37,085 nucleotides of DNA from an uncultured Methylococcaceae bacterium. GTDB lineage: Bacteria; Pseudomonadota; Gammaproteobacteria; Methylococcales; Methylomonadaceae. Shown here one piece after another: positions 14,396 through 25,824 of this stretch. How positions within the stretch are numbered: the stretch's first letter is position 1; every line of letters starts with the position of its first letter. Location of the stretch: assembly GCA_903859415.1 (NCBI GenBank), contig CAIOMN010000106.1:1-37085 (forward strand). Reading direction: 5' to 3'. The notes beneath the pieces are model-generated. The model was not told the DNA's origin. It made no database searches and was given only the letters and a program-made list of their open reading frames with translations. Made by a program: the position numbers and the translations under genes.

Positions 14396-15664
14396 TTGTT
14401 TGATCGTCCTGATTCTGGTGAGCGAGCAATTCTTGTTCATATAACCTTTCGTTCCGGTCAAGAAGATCTTTTAGAATTAAAAGAATTGGCTAAATCAGCC
14501 GGAACTGATCCTGTTTTTGTTGTTACTGGAGCCCGGAAACGCCCAGACCCCAAATATTATGTAGGCAAAGGTAAGCTTGAAGAGCTTAAGGCCGCAGTCG
14601 AAGAATATGGCGCCGATGTGGTTTTGTTTAATCATCCCCTGGCGCCTAGTCAAGAGAGAAATCTTGAAGGCGCGTTAGGCGTGCGTGTCGTTGATAGAAA
14701 CGGCTTGATATTGGATATATTCGCTCAGCGTGCCCAGTCTTTTGAAGGCAAATTACAAGTTGAACTCGCTCAATTAAAACATCTATCGACTCGGTTAGTC
14801 CGAGGATGGACGCATTTGGAGCGTCAAAAGGGCGGTATTGGTTTACGAGGTCCCGGTGAAACCCAATTGGAAACCGATAGACGACTTTTAGGTTTACGAA
14901 TCAAGCAGATTCAGCAACGTTTAGACAAGGTTGATAAACAAAGGCATCAAGGTAGAAGCAAGCGTAAAAAAGCTGAGATTTCCTCTGTATCTTTGGTCGG
15001 TTATACCAATGCAGGTAAATCCACATTATTCAATACCCTAACGGGTGCTGATATTTATACCGCAGATCAGCTTTTTGCAACCTTAGATCCTACTCTACGT
15101 AGTTGTCAGTTACCTAATCATAGTGAAATAGTCATTGCGGATACAGTTGGTTTTATTCGACATTTGCCCCATGAGTTAATCGCTGCATTTAAATCAACGT
15201 TACAAGAAGCCAGTGAGGCAGATTTACTGCTACATGTTATTGATGCTTATAGCGAAGACAGGGATGAAATAATTGCACAGGTTAATCATGTTCTTGAGGA
15301 TATAGGCGCTGATAAGGTCAGACAGTTAGAGGTTTTTAATAAAATTGACCTCTTAGAAAATATTCAACCGCATGTTGATAGAGATGATGCGGGTAATCCG
15401 GTTCGGATTTGGTTATCTGCTGAAACAGGTGCCGGTATTGATTTGCTTTATCAAGTTTTGGCAGAATTATTTTCGAATACTAAAGTTAAAAAACGCTGTT
15501 TTCTGCAAGCTGATCAAGGGAATATCAGGGCAAAACTATTTACTTGCGCAAAAATAATTGACGAGCATATTGATGACTTCGGTGTTACTGAGGTAGTCAT
15601 CGAAATTGATGTAAGGTATTTAGGGTTGTTAAAAGATGTAAAATGTGAAGACATTACACAGTAA
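14396..15664 (+). CDS. hflX: Ribosome-rescue GTPase HflX
   Basis: A 422-residue GTPase that binds the 50S subunit and splits stalled or heat-damaged ribosomes. An N-terminal HflX domain (about 1-190) carries the glycine-rich GGIGLRGPGETQLE (146-159). The GTPase domain has G1 GYTNAGKS (202-209), G3 DTVG (249-252) and G4 NKID near 315. A short C-terminal domain follows. The start is TTG at 14396: GGAG (14385-14388) lies 7 bases before it, and the protein then begins FDRPDSGERAILVHI as in the family. There is no comparable ATG. It is cotranscribed with hfq. Confidence 0.96.
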   Translation: MFDRPDSGERAILVHITFRSGQEDLLELKELAKSAGTDPVFVVTGARKRPDPKYYVGKGKLEELKAAVEEYGADVVLFNHPLAPSQERNLEGALGVRVVDRNGLILDIFAQRAQSFEGKLQVELAQLKHLSTRLVRGWTHLERQKGGIGLRGPGETQLETDRRLLGLRIKQIQQRLDKVDKQRHQGRSKRKKAEISSVSLVGYTNAGKSTLFNTLTGADIYTADQLFATLDPTLRSCQLPNHSEIVIADTVGFIRHLPHELIAAFKSTLQEASEADLLLHVIDAYSEDRDEIIAQVNHVLEDIGADKVRQLEVFNKIDLLENIQPHVDRDDAGNPVRIWLSAETGAGIDLLYQVLAELFSNTKVKKRCFLQADQGNIRAKLFTCAKIIDEHIDDFGVTEVVIEIDVRYLGLLKDVKCEDITQ

Positions 15665-15713
15665 ATAGTCTTGGTATAAAGCTAATATTGCTTTAAGCCT
15701 TGGGGTGGGTGTT

Positions 15714-15742
15714 TTCACTTTTTTAGATATTTACGTTAGAAT
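15714..15742 (+). promoter_or_regulatory. Possible hflKC promoter
   Basis: TTCACT (15714-15719) and TAGAAT (15737-15742) are separated by exactly 17 bases in the 135-base gap between hflX and hflK. The start near 15749 would give a leader of about 50 bases. This would let hflKC be expressed apart from hfq-hflX. Confidence 0.4.
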
Positions 15743-15799
15743 AGAACTATAACATCCTGCGGGATAAATTAATTAAGTAATCCAATATGGAGCATAAGT

Positions 15800-17047
15800 A
15801 TGTCGTGGAATGAGCCTGGTGGTGATAAGAAAGACCCCTGGAGTGGTCGAGGTGACCAGAAAGGACCTCCTGATTTAGATGAGGCAATACGTTCATTACA
15901 AGAAAAATTAGGTAAGTTTTTCGGGGGAGGCAATGGGGATAACGAAGGTACACCTAGAAACTTCTCCACTGGCAGTTCAAAGAAAAATGCTGGTTTTATT
16001 GCAGGAGGTGCACTTGTAATATGGAGTCTGAGTGGCTTCTATATCGTTGATGAAGGGAATCATGGCGTTGAAACTCGTTTTGGTAAGTATGTTGGAACCA
16101 CGCAATCTGGTTTAAACTGGCATTTGCCGACCCCTATTGAGCGTGTTGATATTGTTAATGTCAAGCAACAACGCTTTATTGAAGTAGGTTATCGCAGTAG
16201 TGGTGGTGAACAAATAACGGGATCAGTACCTAAAGAAGCCTTAATGCTGACAAAGGATGAAAATTATGTAGACGTGCGTTTAGCGATTCAATATCAGGTT
16301 AAAGATGCTAAGCAGTTTATTTTTAATGTCGTCAATCCCGCTTTAACTTTAAAGCAGGTTACAGAAAGTGCGTTACGCGGTGTGGTGGGTAGTAGTACCA
16401 TGGATTTCGTGTTGACCCAAGGCCGTAGCGAAATTGTCACCTTGATTAAAAAAGAAATCCAAGACGTAATGGATAGCTATAATTCAGGTATTCAAGTAAC
16501 CAGTGTTAATTTACAAGATGCTCAGCCGCCAGAACAGGTTCAAAATTCCTTTGAAGATGCCATCAAAGCACGTGAGGATGAGCAACGTCTAATCAATGAG
16601 GCTGAAGCTTATTCTAATGATGTGGTGCCAAAAGCAAGGGGTGCAGCAGCCAGAAAGATTCAGGAAGCTGAGGGTTATAAAGAGCAGGTGATTGCACAGG
16701 CCCAAGGTGAGACCAGTCGTTTTTCCCAATTGCTAACTCAGTATGCAAAGGCCCCCGATGTCACTCGTAAACGGTTGTATATCGAATCAATGGAATCTGT
16801 GATGGCTGAAACAAACAAGGTTTTAGTTGATACTAAATCGGGCAATAACTTACTTTATTTGCCTCTCGATAAAATGGCGCCACATCAAACTATATCTCAG
16901 GCACCAGGATCAAGCTCTTCATCTGGAGCAAGTGATCAACCGCAATCTCAACCCCAATCTCAGCCACAAGTGCAACAGACAATCGTTCAAGAGCCCGTTG
17001 TTGAGCGTCCATCCACTACTCGTAGCCGTGATGCAAGGGGAAGATAA
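15800..17047 (+). CDS. hflK: FtsH regulator HflK
   Basis: A 415-residue SPFH/band-7 membrane protein that assembles with HflC into a large periplasmic cage around the FtsH protease. The glycine-rich cytoplasmic N-terminus (MSWNEPGGDKKDPWSG, ending GKFFGGG) and the single transmembrane helix (about 66-83, FIAGGALVIWSLSGFYIV) match HflK. The SPFH domain follows (VDEGNHGVETRFGKY onward), then a long helical region (AEAYSNDVVPKARGAA). The C-terminal tail is low-complexity Ser/Gln/Pro (DQPQSQPQSQPQSQPQVQQ) and varies among species. The stop overlaps the hflC start by one base (TAATG). Confidence 0.96.
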   Translation: MSWNEPGGDKKDPWSGRGDQKGPPDLDEAIRSLQEKLGKFFGGGNGDNEGTPRNFSTGSSKKNAGFIAGGALVIWSLSGFYIVDEGNHGVETRFGKYVGTTQSGLNWHLPTPIERVDIVNVKQQRFIEVGYRSSGGEQITGSVPKEALMLTKDENYVDVRLAIQYQVKDAKQFIFNVVNPALTLKQVTESALRGVVGSSTMDFVLTQGRSEIVTLIKKEIQDVMDSYNSGIQVTSVNLQDAQPPEQVQNSFEDAIKAREDEQRLINEAEAYSNDVVPKARGAAARKIQEAEGYKEQVIAQAQGETSRFSQLLTQYAKAPDVTRKRLYIESMESVMAETNKVLVDTKSGNNLLYLPLDKMAPHQTISQAPGSSSSSGASDQPQSQPQSQPQVQQTIVQEPVVERPSTTRSRDARGR

Positions 17048-17901
17048 TGACACAGAATAAAATTTTAGTCGGTTTAGCTGGATTGTTATTGCTGGGTGTA
17101 ATGAGTGTGTTTTCAGTAAGTCAAACTGAAAAAGCTATTAAGTTTCGTCTGGGTGAAATTGTTAAAAACGATTATGAGCCTGGATTGCATTTCAAAATTC
17201 CCTTTATTAATAACATTAAAAAGTTTGATGCCCGTATTCAAACAATGGATGCCAAACCCGAGCGGTTTTTAACCGCCGAGAAAAAGAATGTAATTGTTGA
17301 TTCTTTTGTTAAATGGCGCATAGGTAATGTGAGTACATTTTATACGACAGTTGCCGGTGATATTGATCAAGCGAACTTACGCCTGGATCAAATCATTAAA
17401 GATGCGTTTAGAAGTGAATTTAGTAAGCGAAATATAAAACAGCTTATCTCAACGGATCGTAGTGCTATCAGAGAAATTTTAACTAACAATTCTAAGGCTG
17501 TTGCTGCTGAATTAGGCATGGAAATTGTTGATGTGCAGGTTATGCGGATTGATTTGCCACCTGAAGTCAGTAGTTCGGTTTTTCGTAGAATGGAAGCAGA
17601 GCGTGAACGGGTTGCTCGTGAATTTAGATCTCAAGGTGCAGAGGCGGCTGAAAGAATTCGTGCTGATGCGGATAGACAGAGGGTAGTGACTTTAGCGAAT
17701 GCGTTCCGTGATGCTGAAAAGTTACGCGGTGAAGGTGATGCGGCTTCTGCAGAAATTTATGCGACGGCATATGGTGCAGACGCAGAGTTCTTTACTTTTT
17801 ACCGTAGTCTTAATGCGTATAAAAAGGCCTTTACTAATTCAAGTTTGATGGTTCTGGACCCTGATTCTGATTTTTTTCGGTATTTTAATAAGCAAAAATA
17901 G
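17047..17901 (+). CDS. hflC: FtsH regulator HflC
   Basis: A 284-residue partner of HflK. An N-terminal membrane anchor (about 5-23, ILVGLAGLLLLGVMSVFSV) precedes the SPFH domain (EKAIKFRLGEIVKNDYEPGL, FINNIKKFDARIQTMD). A helical region rich in Arg/Glu (MEAERERVAREFRSQGAEAA) and the conserved ending FFTFYRSLNAYKKAF follow. Translation is coupled to hflK by the TAATG overlap; the complex needs both subunits in equal amounts. A strong hairpin terminator follows 75 bases after the stop. Confidence 0.96.
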   Translation: MTQNKILVGLAGLLLLGVMSVFSVSQTEKAIKFRLGEIVKNDYEPGLHFKIPFINNIKKFDARIQTMDAKPERFLTAEKKNVIVDSFVKWRIGNVSTFYTTVAGDIDQANLRLDQIIKDAFRSEFSKRNIKQLISTDRSAIREILTNNSKAVAAELGMEIVDVQVMRIDLPPEVSSSVFRRMEAERERVAREFRSQGAEAAERIRADADRQRVVTLANAFRDAEKLRGEGDAASAEIYATAYGADAEFFTFYRSLNAYKKAFTNSSLMVLDPDSDFFRYFNKQK

Positions 17902-17976
17902 CTTGGGATAGCTTTAACGTGGATTAAGATCGCACTTGAAACTATCGGTTTGACTGAACTAGACTTTTAATAAAAC

Positions 17977-18010
17977 AACAAAACGCCCCGCCTAGGTGGG
18001 GCGTTTTGTT
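17977..18010 (+). terminator. Strong hairpin terminator/attenuator between hflC and hisZ
   Basis: AACAAAACGCCCC and GGGGCGTTTTGTT make a perfect 13-bp stem around GCCTAGGT. The T-rich 3' arm is typical of a bidirectional intrinsic terminator. It ends only 17 bases before the hisZ ATG, leaving no room for a normal promoter between them. Confidence 0.8.
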
Positions 18011-18027
18011 TGAGTGGATATACAAAA

Positions 18028-19218
18028 ATGCAACAAAAAGACTCCTGGCTTTTGCCTGAAGGGATTGATGAAATTTTGCCGGAAGAGGCTAAATATCTGG
18101 AAAGCTTACGTAGTAAGTTACTGGATTTGTTTGCTTGTTGGGGGTACGATTTAGTCATTCCTCCTTTTATTGATTTTTTAGATTCTTTGTTAACGGGTTC
18201 AGGTCATGATTTAGACTTACAAACGTTTAAGTTAACCGATCAGATCAGTGGTGAAATGCTCGGCGTAAGAGCTGATATGACGCCACAAGTCGCTAGAATT
18301 GATGCTCATAATTTAAAACACGAATGGCCAACGCGGCTGTGTTATGTTGGAACTATCCTTCATACCCGTGGTGATCCGCTTCAAAAAACCCGAAGCCCTA
18401 TGCAAATTGGTGCCGAGCTTTATGGGCATGCCGGCAAAGAAAGTGATGTTGAAGTGATACGTCTTATGTTGGAAATGTTGGCTATCACTGGGTTAACTAA
18501 TGTTCACCTGGACTTGGGGCATGTGGGTATTTATCGTGCCTTATCCAGACAGGCTAAATTAACAGATGTTCAAGAGAGTGAGTTATTTGATGTCTTACAG
18601 CGTAAAGCAAGGCCTGAGCTTCAGGGTTTATTAGCGACTTATGACATAGATGCTGATCTTAAAGCTATGTTGTTGAAATTGCCTGAGTTAAATGGCGGTA
18701 AAGATACGATCAGTAAAGCCCGATCTATTCTGGCAAAAGCTAATGATGAAGTCAAAAATGCGCTGTTAGATTTAGAAGCCATTGCAGAAAAATTAACAAG
18801 CTATTTGCCGTGGTTACCGATTAGTTTTGATCTCGCAGAGTTGAGGGGTTATCACTATCACACCGGAATAGTATTTGCTGCTTTTGTGCCTTCAATAGGG
18901 AGAGAGATCGCTAGAGGTGGACGTTATGACAATATTGGTGGCGTGTTTGGGCGAGCACGCCCCGCAACAGGATTTAGCGCAGATTTGAAACTCCTTTCAT
19001 CATTAAGTAAACGAGTTAGCCAAGCCCCACAGAGAGAACTTATTTTTGCACCGTTTGGTAATGAGAGTGCACTCAATGAAAAAATCAGAGATTTGCGTGC
19101 TCAGCAGCAGGCTGTTGTGCAAGAATTGCCAGGACAAACCGGAGGTGCAAAAGAGCTAGGCTGCACTTCTATTTTAGTACAAGATAATCAAAATTGGGTC
19201 GTCAGACCTTTAGCTTAA
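18028..19218 (+). CDS. hisZ: ATP phosphoribosyltransferase regulatory subunit HisZ
   Basis: A 396-residue class II aminoacyl-tRNA-synthetase paralogue that activates the short form of HisG in the first step of histidine synthesis. Its presence implies a short HisG elsewhere in the genome. Motif 2-like sequence is at LRADMTPQVARI. The histidyl-synthetase-like RGYHYHTGIVFAAF and GREIARGGRYDNIGGVFG are clear, and the anticodon-binding domain of HisRS is absent, as expected. I chose ATG 18028 (MQQKDSWLLPEGI); an in-frame TTG at 18010 lies inside the terminator stem and is not credible. purA begins 12 bases after the stop. Confidence 0.95.
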   Translation: MQQKDSWLLPEGIDEILPEEAKYLESLRSKLLDLFACWGYDLVIPPFIDFLDSLLTGSGHDLDLQTFKLTDQISGEMLGVRADMTPQVARIDAHNLKHEWPTRLCYVGTILHTRGDPLQKTRSPMQIGAELYGHAGKESDVEVIRLMLEMLAITGLTNVHLDLGHVGIYRALSRQAKLTDVQESELFDVLQRKARPELQGLLATYDIDADLKAMLLKLPELNGGKDTISKARSILAKANDEVKNALLDLEAIAEKLTSYLPWLPISFDLAELRGYHYHTGIVFAAFVPSIGREIARGGRYDNIGGVFGRARPATGFSADLKLLSSLSKRVSQAPQRELIFAPFGNESALNEKIRDLRAQQQAVVQELPGQTGGAKELGCTSILVQDNQNWVVRPLA

Positions 19219-20523
<1,305 letters not shown>

Positions 20524-20562
20524 GCAGGCTGAACCAAAGTTGTTTTTGAAGCGAGTTCTGCT

Positions 20563-21066
20563 ATGGAAAAAATAAAAGTTTTATTTGTTTGCATGGGTAA
20601 TATTTGTCGCTCACCGACTGCCGAAGGTGTTTTTGCAAAGTTGCTTAAAGAGCAAGTGTTAGAGAATGATTTTTTGATCGATTCAGCGGGGACTCATGCC
20701 TATCATGTGGGTGAGCCCCCTGATCCAAGATCACAGCAAGCAGCTTTAGAGCGGGATGTTCAATTAGCTCATTTAAGAGCTAGAAAAGTGATTATGGGTG
20801 ATTTTGATGACTTTGATTACTTGCTCACAATGGATGATGATAATTATGTTACGTTGATGAACGCTTGTCCGGAAGAGCATAAACACAAAGTTCGTTATTT
20901 TCTTGATTACGCTCCCCAATTGAAAGTGAGAGAAGTGCCAGATCCTTACTATGGCGGCACATATGGCTTTGAGCGGGTACTGGATATGATAGAACTCGCT
21001 TCAGAAGGTTTTTTGGATATGCTCCAAAAAACGGGGCGCATCAAGAATAAGAAGGTTAATCCTTAA
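20563..21066 (+). CDS. Low-molecular-weight protein-tyrosine phosphatase
   Basis: A 167-residue LMW-PTP. The signature C-x5-R-S is CMGNICRS (Cys10 nucleophile, Arg16), close to the N-terminus as in the family. The general acid Asp127 lies in DPYYGG, and SAGTHAYHVG and TMDDDNY complete the fold. Cognate bacterial enzymes dephosphorylate tyrosine kinases of exopolysaccharide export. No such kinase is nearby, and its position after purA suggests a general role. The ATG follows GAG at a loose spacing. It is followed 9 bases later by the hydrolase gene, so the two are likely cotranscribed with hisZ-purA. Confidence 0.9.
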   Translation: MEKIKVLFVCMGNICRSPTAEGVFAKLLKEQVLENDFLIDSAGTHAYHVGEPPDPRSQQAALERDVQLAHLRARKVIMGDFDDFDYLLTMDDDNYVTLMNACPEEHKHKVRYFLDYAPQLKVREVPDPYYGGTYGFERVLDMIELASEGFLDMLQKTGRIKNKKVNP

Positions 21067-21075
21067 GGTAATGTT

Positions 21076-21801
21076 ATGGCGATAATTTCAAATACAGTGG
21101 GTTATTTGGATGGTGATGTGTTGTTGGAAGCTTTCTTTGCTTTTGATGATTCTATATCCGGACAAAGACCAGCAGTTTTAATCAATCATACTTGGGCCGG
21201 TCGAGATGAGTTTGTTGCAGAAAAAGCCAAAAAGCTAGCGGCTTTGGGTTATGTTGGTTTTGCAGTTGATATGTACGGTAAAGGGATTTTAGGTTCGGAT
21301 GCCGAAGCATGTGCAGCTCTAATGCAGCCTTTTATGGCAGATAGACAATTACTCAAAAAACGCATGCAAGCGGCTTTATCTGCCGTTAAATTAATGCCTT
21401 GGGTGGATGATCGTCAGATTGCCGCAATTGGTTTTTGTTTTGGTGGTCTGTGCTCACTGGATTTGGCGAGAGCCGGAGCCGATCTAAAGGGTGTGGTTAG
21501 TTTTCATGGATTATTGGGTGCGCCTGATAATGTTGATAGTGTACAAATTACTGCAAAAATTTTAGCATTACAGGGTCATGATGATCCTATGGTTCCTGTT
21601 GAGCAAGTGGTGGCTTTTGAACAGGAGATGACAAAAGCGGGTGCTGACTGGCAGTTACATACTTTCGGCAATACTCAGCATGCCTTTACCAATCCACTCG
21701 CTAACAATCCTGATTTTGGTACTGTATATCAGCCTGATGCGGACAACCGTTCGTGGAAATTAATGGAAAATTTCTTATCTGAAATTTTTACACCATCATA
21801 A
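21076..21801 (+). CDS. Dienelactone hydrolase family protein
   Basis: A 241-residue alpha/beta hydrolase. The nucleophile is Cys121 in GFCFGG (G-x-C-x-G-G, typical of dienelactone hydrolases). The acid is Asp169 or Asp170 in LQGHDDPMVP, and the histidine is His202 in TQHAFTNP. The N-terminal NHTWAGRDEF fits the oxyanion-hole region. The true substrate is unknown: most stand-alone members outside chloroaromatic pathways are broad esterases. AAGGT is 6 bases before the ATG. It is the last gene of the presumed hisZ-purA unit. I see no clear terminator before the gyrA promoter. Confidence 0.9.
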   Translation: MAIISNTVGYLDGDVLLEAFFAFDDSISGQRPAVLINHTWAGRDEFVAEKAKKLAALGYVGFAVDMYGKGILGSDAEACAALMQPFMADRQLLKKRMQAALSAVKLMPWVDDRQIAAIGFCFGGLCSLDLARAGADLKGVVSFHGLLGAPDNVDSVQITAKILALQGHDDPMVPVEQVVAFEQEMTKAGADWQLHTFGNTQHAFTNPLANNPDFGTVYQPDADNRSWKLMENFLSEIFTPS

Positions 21802-21813
21802 AGTATCAACACC

Positions 21814-21843
21814 TTCGACTCACTATCGACTATTTGCTATAAT
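21814..21843 (+). promoter_or_regulatory. gyrA promoter
   Basis: A perfect -10 TATAAT (21838-21843) preceded by TGC (extended -10), with TTCGAC at -35 and an 18-base spacer. Start near 21850 gives a leader of about 117 bases. The A/T-rich -10 and extended element are typical of supercoiling-sensitive gyrase promoters. Confidence 0.65.
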
Positions 21844-21966
21844 TAGCAGGTTATTTATAGTTATGTCGTAGCGCTCAACAAACGGAATTGGAAACGTTGC
21901 GGCTATATTTAGTCAAAAAACCATGCCAATGGCCTTGTTGTTGGTAAACAGTGTATATAGGGATCA

Positions 21967-24591
21967 ATGTCAAACTTCGCTAAAGAAATCATTCCAGTTA
22001 ATCTCGAAGATGAGATGAAGCAGTCCTATCTCGATTACGCTATGAGCGTTATCGTGGGTCGAGCTCTACCAGATGTCAGAGATGGTCTAAAGCCGGTTCA
22101 TCGTCGCGTGTTGTACGCAATGAGCGAATTAGGTAACGATTGGAACAAGCCGTATAAGAAATCCGCTCGTATCGTCGGTGATGTGATCGGTAAATACCAC
22201 CCACACGGTGACACGGCTGTTTATGACACAATGGTGCGTATGGCTCAGCCTTTTTCCATGCGTTATATGTTGATTGATGGTCAAGGTAACTTTGGTTCTG
22301 TGGATGGCGACCCTCCAGCGGCTATGCGATATACCGAAGTTCGCATGGCAAAGATTGCCCACGAGTTATTAGCGGATTTAGATAAAGAAACCGTTAACTT
22401 TATCCCTAACTATGATGAGTCTGAAATTCAACCTGAAGTTTTGCCGACCCGTGTACCTAATTTATTGGTGAATGGTTCATCAGGTATTGCGGTTGGTATG
22501 GCTACCAATATTCCGCCCCATAATATGGGGGAAGTGGTAAGTGCCTGTTTAGCTCTTATTGATAATCCAGATGCGACCATCCATGAATTGATGGCCTATA
22601 TTCCTGGTCCCGACTTTCCAACTGCTGCCTCTATTAATGGTGCGGCTGGCATTTATAATGCTTATACCACGGGACGCGGTAAGATTTATCTACGTGCTCG
22701 TTGTCATTTTGAGAACATTGGTGATAGTAGTCGCCAAGCCATTATCACGACCGAATTGCCGTATCAAGTCAACAAAGCACGATTGCTAGAAAAAATTGCC
22801 GAATTGGTTAAAGAAGGCAAGTTAGAAGGTATTTCAGGGCTACGGGATGAGTCTGATAAAGACGGTATGCGCATGGTGGTTGAATTGCGCCGTGGTGAAG
22901 TGCCTGAAGTTGTGCTTAATAATTTGTACAAGCAAACCCAATTCCAGACAGTATTTGGTATCAATATGGTGGCCTTATTGGATGGTCGTCCACATTGTAT
23001 GAATCTTCGTGATATTTTACTGGCTTTTATTGATCATAGGCGTGAAATTGTTACCCGTAGAACCATTTATAATTTACGACGAGCTCGGGAAAGAGCGCAT
23101 GTCTTAGAAGGTTTAGCGGTTGCTTTGGCGAATATTGATGTGATGATTGAGTTAATTAAAAACTCTCTTAATCGTGAAGAAGCCAAAGTTGGATTATTAT
23201 CAAGAGACTGGAATGCCGGTTTAGTTTCAAGCTTGCTTGAAAGAGCGGATGCGACCCGTTCCAGGCCGGAAGATCTTCCAGAGGAGTTTGGAATTCATGA
23301 CGGGCTTTATCGACTCTCTGAAACTCAAGCGCAAGCCATTCTTGATTTAAGATTACATCGTTTAACAGGTTTAGAGCAAGACAAGATTGTCAGTGAATAC
23401 AAGCAATTATTAGAACAAATTGATGAGTATTTATATATTTTAGGTAGTGACATTCGGCTGATGGAAATTATCAGAGAAGAATTGGTCGCCATTAAAGAAG
23501 AATATGCCGATCCACGTCGTACGGAGATTGTTCAAAACCAGCTTGATTTATCCGAACAGGATTTAATTACCGAAGAAGATATGGTGGTCACCATGTCTCA
23601 TGAAGGCTATGTTAAATCACAACCGTTAAGTGATTATAAAGCCCAGCGACGAGGCGGGCGGGGTAAGTCTGCGACAGCCACTAAAGAGCTCGATTATGTT
23701 GATAAGCTGATTGTTGCTAATACGCATGACACTATTTTGTGCTTCTCTTCTTCAGGTAAAGTGTATTGGTTAAAAGTTTATCAATTGCCAGTCGCAAGTC
23801 GTGCCGCAAGGGGTAAGCCGTTTGTTAATTTATTACCATTGGAAGAGGGTGAGAAGATTAATGCCTTATTGCCGATTCGTGAATTTACTGAAAATAAATT
23901 TATTTTCATGGCAACTTCGGCGGGTACTGTTAAAAAGACTCCTCTGAATGAGTTTGAGCGTCAACGTGCGAGCGGAAAAATTGCCATTGATTTAAAAGAA
24001 GGCGATACCCTGGTGGGTGTTGCGGTAACGGATGGTAAACAGAACGTATTGTTATTTGGTAGCACTGGAAAAGCGGTCTGCTTTAATGAAGAAGATGTGC
24101 GGTCAATGGGAAGAACAGCATCTGGGGTGAGAGGTATGCGCTTACATGAAGGCCAAAAAATCATTTCATTGATTATCGCAACAGAAGGAACGGTACTTAA
24201 TATTACTGAAAATGGTTATGGTAAGCGGACGAAACTGGAAGAGTTTACTTGTCATAAACGCGGCGGCCAAGGCTTAATCGCCATACAAACCTCTGAGCGT
24301 AATGGCTCCGTGGTCGGCGCTGTTTTGGTCAATGATAATGATGAAATCATGTTGATTACTGATGGTGGTACATTGGTTCGTACCCGAGTCGACGGTATCT
24401 CAGTTGTGGGTAGAAATACTCAAGGCGTCACTATTATCCGTTTGGATAAAAAAGAAAAAGTGATTGGCGTTGATCGCATTGAGGGCTTAGCCGGTGTAGA
24501 TGACGAAAATGACGATGATATTGATGCTGCTGTCGAAGCAAATGAGGACGTTGATTTAGGGTCTAGTGAAGATGAAGATAATGAGGCGTAA
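21967..24591 (+). CDS. gyrA: DNA gyrase subunit A
   Basis: An 874-residue topoisomerase subunit. Winged-helix and tower domains span about 1-520 with catalytic Tyr122 ([10 protein letters not shown]). The quinolone-determining region reads [10 protein letters not shown]: Thr83 and Asp87, where E. coli has Ser83; Thr83 also occurs naturally in other gammaproteobacteria. The GyrA-box that allows DNA wrapping is visible in the C-terminal beta-pinwheel (QRRGGRGKS, residues 559-567). The C-terminus is a long acidic tail (about 845-874, e.g. [19 protein letters not shown]); such tails tune supercoiling in E. coli. GGGA precedes the ATG. Confidence 0.99.
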   Translation: MSNFAKEIIPVNLEDEMKQSYLDYAMSVIVGRALPDVRDGLKPVHRRVLYAMSELGNDWNKPYKKSARIVGDVIGKYHPHGDTAVYDTMVRMAQPFSMRYMLIDGQGNFGSVDGDPPAAMRYTEVRMAKIAHELLADLDKETVNFIPNYDESEIQPEVLPTRVPNLLVNGSSGIAVGMATNIPPHNMGEVVSACLALIDNPDATIHELMAYIPGPDFPTAASINGAAGIYNAYTTGRGKIYLRARCHFENIGDSSRQAIITTELPYQVNKARLLEKIAELVKEGKLEGISGLRDESDKDGMRMVVELRRGEVPEVVLNNLYKQTQFQTVFGINMVALLDGRPHCMNLRDILLAFIDHRREIVTRRTIYNLRRARERAHVLEGLAVALANIDVMIELIKNSLNREEAKVGLLSRDWNAGLVSSLLERADATRSRPEDLPEEFGIHDGLYRLSETQAQAILDLRLHRLTGLEQDKIVSEYKQLLEQIDEYLYILGSDIRLMEIIREELVAIKEEYADPRRTEIVQNQLDLSEQDLITEEDMVVTMSHEGYVKSQPLSDYKAQRRGGRGKSATATKELDYVDKLIVANTHDTILCFSSSGKVYWLKVYQLPVASRAARGKPFVNLLPLEEGEKINALLPIREFTENKFIFMATSAGTVKKTPLNEFERQRASGKIAIDLKEGDTLVGVAVTDGKQNVLLFGSTGKAVCFNEEDVRSMGRTASGVRGMRLHEGQKIISLIIATEGTVLNITENGYGKRTKLEEFTCHKRGGQGLIAIQTSERNGSVVGAVLVNDNDEIMLITDGGTLVRTRVDGISVVGRNTQGVTIIRLDKKEKVIGVDRIEGLAGVDDENDDDIDAAVEANEDVDLGSSEDEDNEA

Positions 24592-24715
24592 GCTGGAGAT
24601 TTTAAGATAAATAATTTCGACATAAACCGATAGCATTCTTTGAGATGATTGATATCGGGCAGATTTATTAATAATTACTTTTTAACTTTACTTTAATCCT
24701 GGTCAAGAGAACCTA

Positions 24716-25795
24716 ATGTCCAAAGTTTATAATTTTAGTGCGGGGCCATCGGTGTTCCCTAAGTCAGTATTAGAGCAGGCAAAGGAAGAGTTGTTAGATT
24801 GGCAGGGCAGTGGCATGTCTGTTATGGAGATGAGTCATCGTGGCAAGCATTTCTCAATCATTGCAGAGGAACTGGAAAGTGATCTAAGAAGTTTAATGGC
24901 TGTGCCTGACAACTATAAGGTTTTATTTTTGCAAGGTGGGGCTTCTGCGCAATTTTCATTAGTACCGCAAAATATCTTAAATGGTAAAACAAAGGCTTGC
25001 TATGTTCAGACGGGCGCTTGGTCTGAAAAAGCAGTCAGTGATGCCAAGAACTACTGTGATGTCTTGGTGATTGCAAGTTCAGAGGATAGTCATTACACGA
25101 CTATTCCTGATGAATCTGATTGGGTTATAGATCGTCACGCGGCTTATTTGCACTATACTTCAAATGAAACGATACATGGTGTGGAGTTTCAGAAAGTACC
25201 CGACGCTAATGGCTTAACATTAATCTCTGATATGTCATCTAATATCTTATCGAGAAAGATTGATGTGGGTCAGCATGGTTTGATTTATGCGGGGACTCAA
25301 AAGAATATGGGGCCAGCAGGCGTTACAGTTGTTATCGTTAGAGATGATTTAATCGGAAATGCAAGTAAAACAACTCCAGCAGTCTTTGATTATGCAGAGC
25401 AAGCTAAAAGTCAATCCATGTTAAATACCCCCGCTACTTACAATTGGTATTTAGTGGGTTTAGTCTTAAAATGGTTAAAAGCACAGGGTGGTGTTGAAGC
25501 AATGGAGCAACTTAATATTGCAAAAGCCGCCAAGCTATATCAAGCCATTGATCAGTCTTCTTTGTATTCTAATCCTGTTGCAGCCCCTTATCGATCACGT
25601 ATGAATGTGCCCTTTAATTTACAGGATACAAGCTTAGATCAGCAATTTCTTATTGCTGCAGAAGCGAATGGCTTGTTTGAACTAAGGGGTCATCGATTGG
25701 TTGGCGGTATGAGAGCAAGTATCTATAATGCCATGCCAGAAGCCGGTGTGTTGACATTAATAGATTTTATGGCTGAATTTGAACGTACCCATTAA
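24716..25795 (+). CDS. serC: Phosphoserine aminotransferase
   Basis: A 359-residue PLP enzyme making 3-phosphoserine from 3-phosphohydroxypyruvate and glutamate; it can also act in pyridoxal synthesis. Opening NFSAGPSVFP, phosphate-binding QGGASAQF and the PLP Lys196 in AGTQKNMGPAG all match. The C-terminal RGHRLVGGMRASIYNAMP is a hallmark. The ATG follows an AAGAG-like Shine-Dalgarno at low strength. The 124-base gap after gyrA holds a 6-base inverted repeat (CCGATA/TATCGG) but no strong terminator. It heads a cluster whose products share chorismate and amino-acid metabolism. Confidence 0.98.
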   Translation: MSKVYNFSAGPSVFPKSVLEQAKEELLDWQGSGMSVMEMSHRGKHFSIIAEELESDLRSLMAVPDNYKVLFLQGGASAQFSLVPQNILNGKTKACYVQTGAWSEKAVSDAKNYCDVLVIASSEDSHYTTIPDESDWVIDRHAAYLHYTSNETIHGVEFQKVPDANGLTLISDMSSNILSRKIDVGQHGLIYAGTQKNMGPAGVTVVIVRDDLIGNASKTTPAVFDYAEQAKSQSMLNTPATYNWYLVGLVLKWLKAQGGVEAMEQLNIAKAAKLYQAIDQSSLYSNPVAAPYRSRMNVPFNLQDTSLDQQFLIAAEANGLFELRGHRLVGGMRASIYNAMPEAGVLTLIDFMAEFERTH

Positions 25796-25824
25796 ACGAA
25801 GCAACCTTTTACAGAGCTGTAATC

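Noticed and set aside
18010-18027. Earlier TTG start for hisZ
   Set aside because: It would begin on the last base of the terminator stem and add residues not typical of HisZ; the ATG at 18028 fits.
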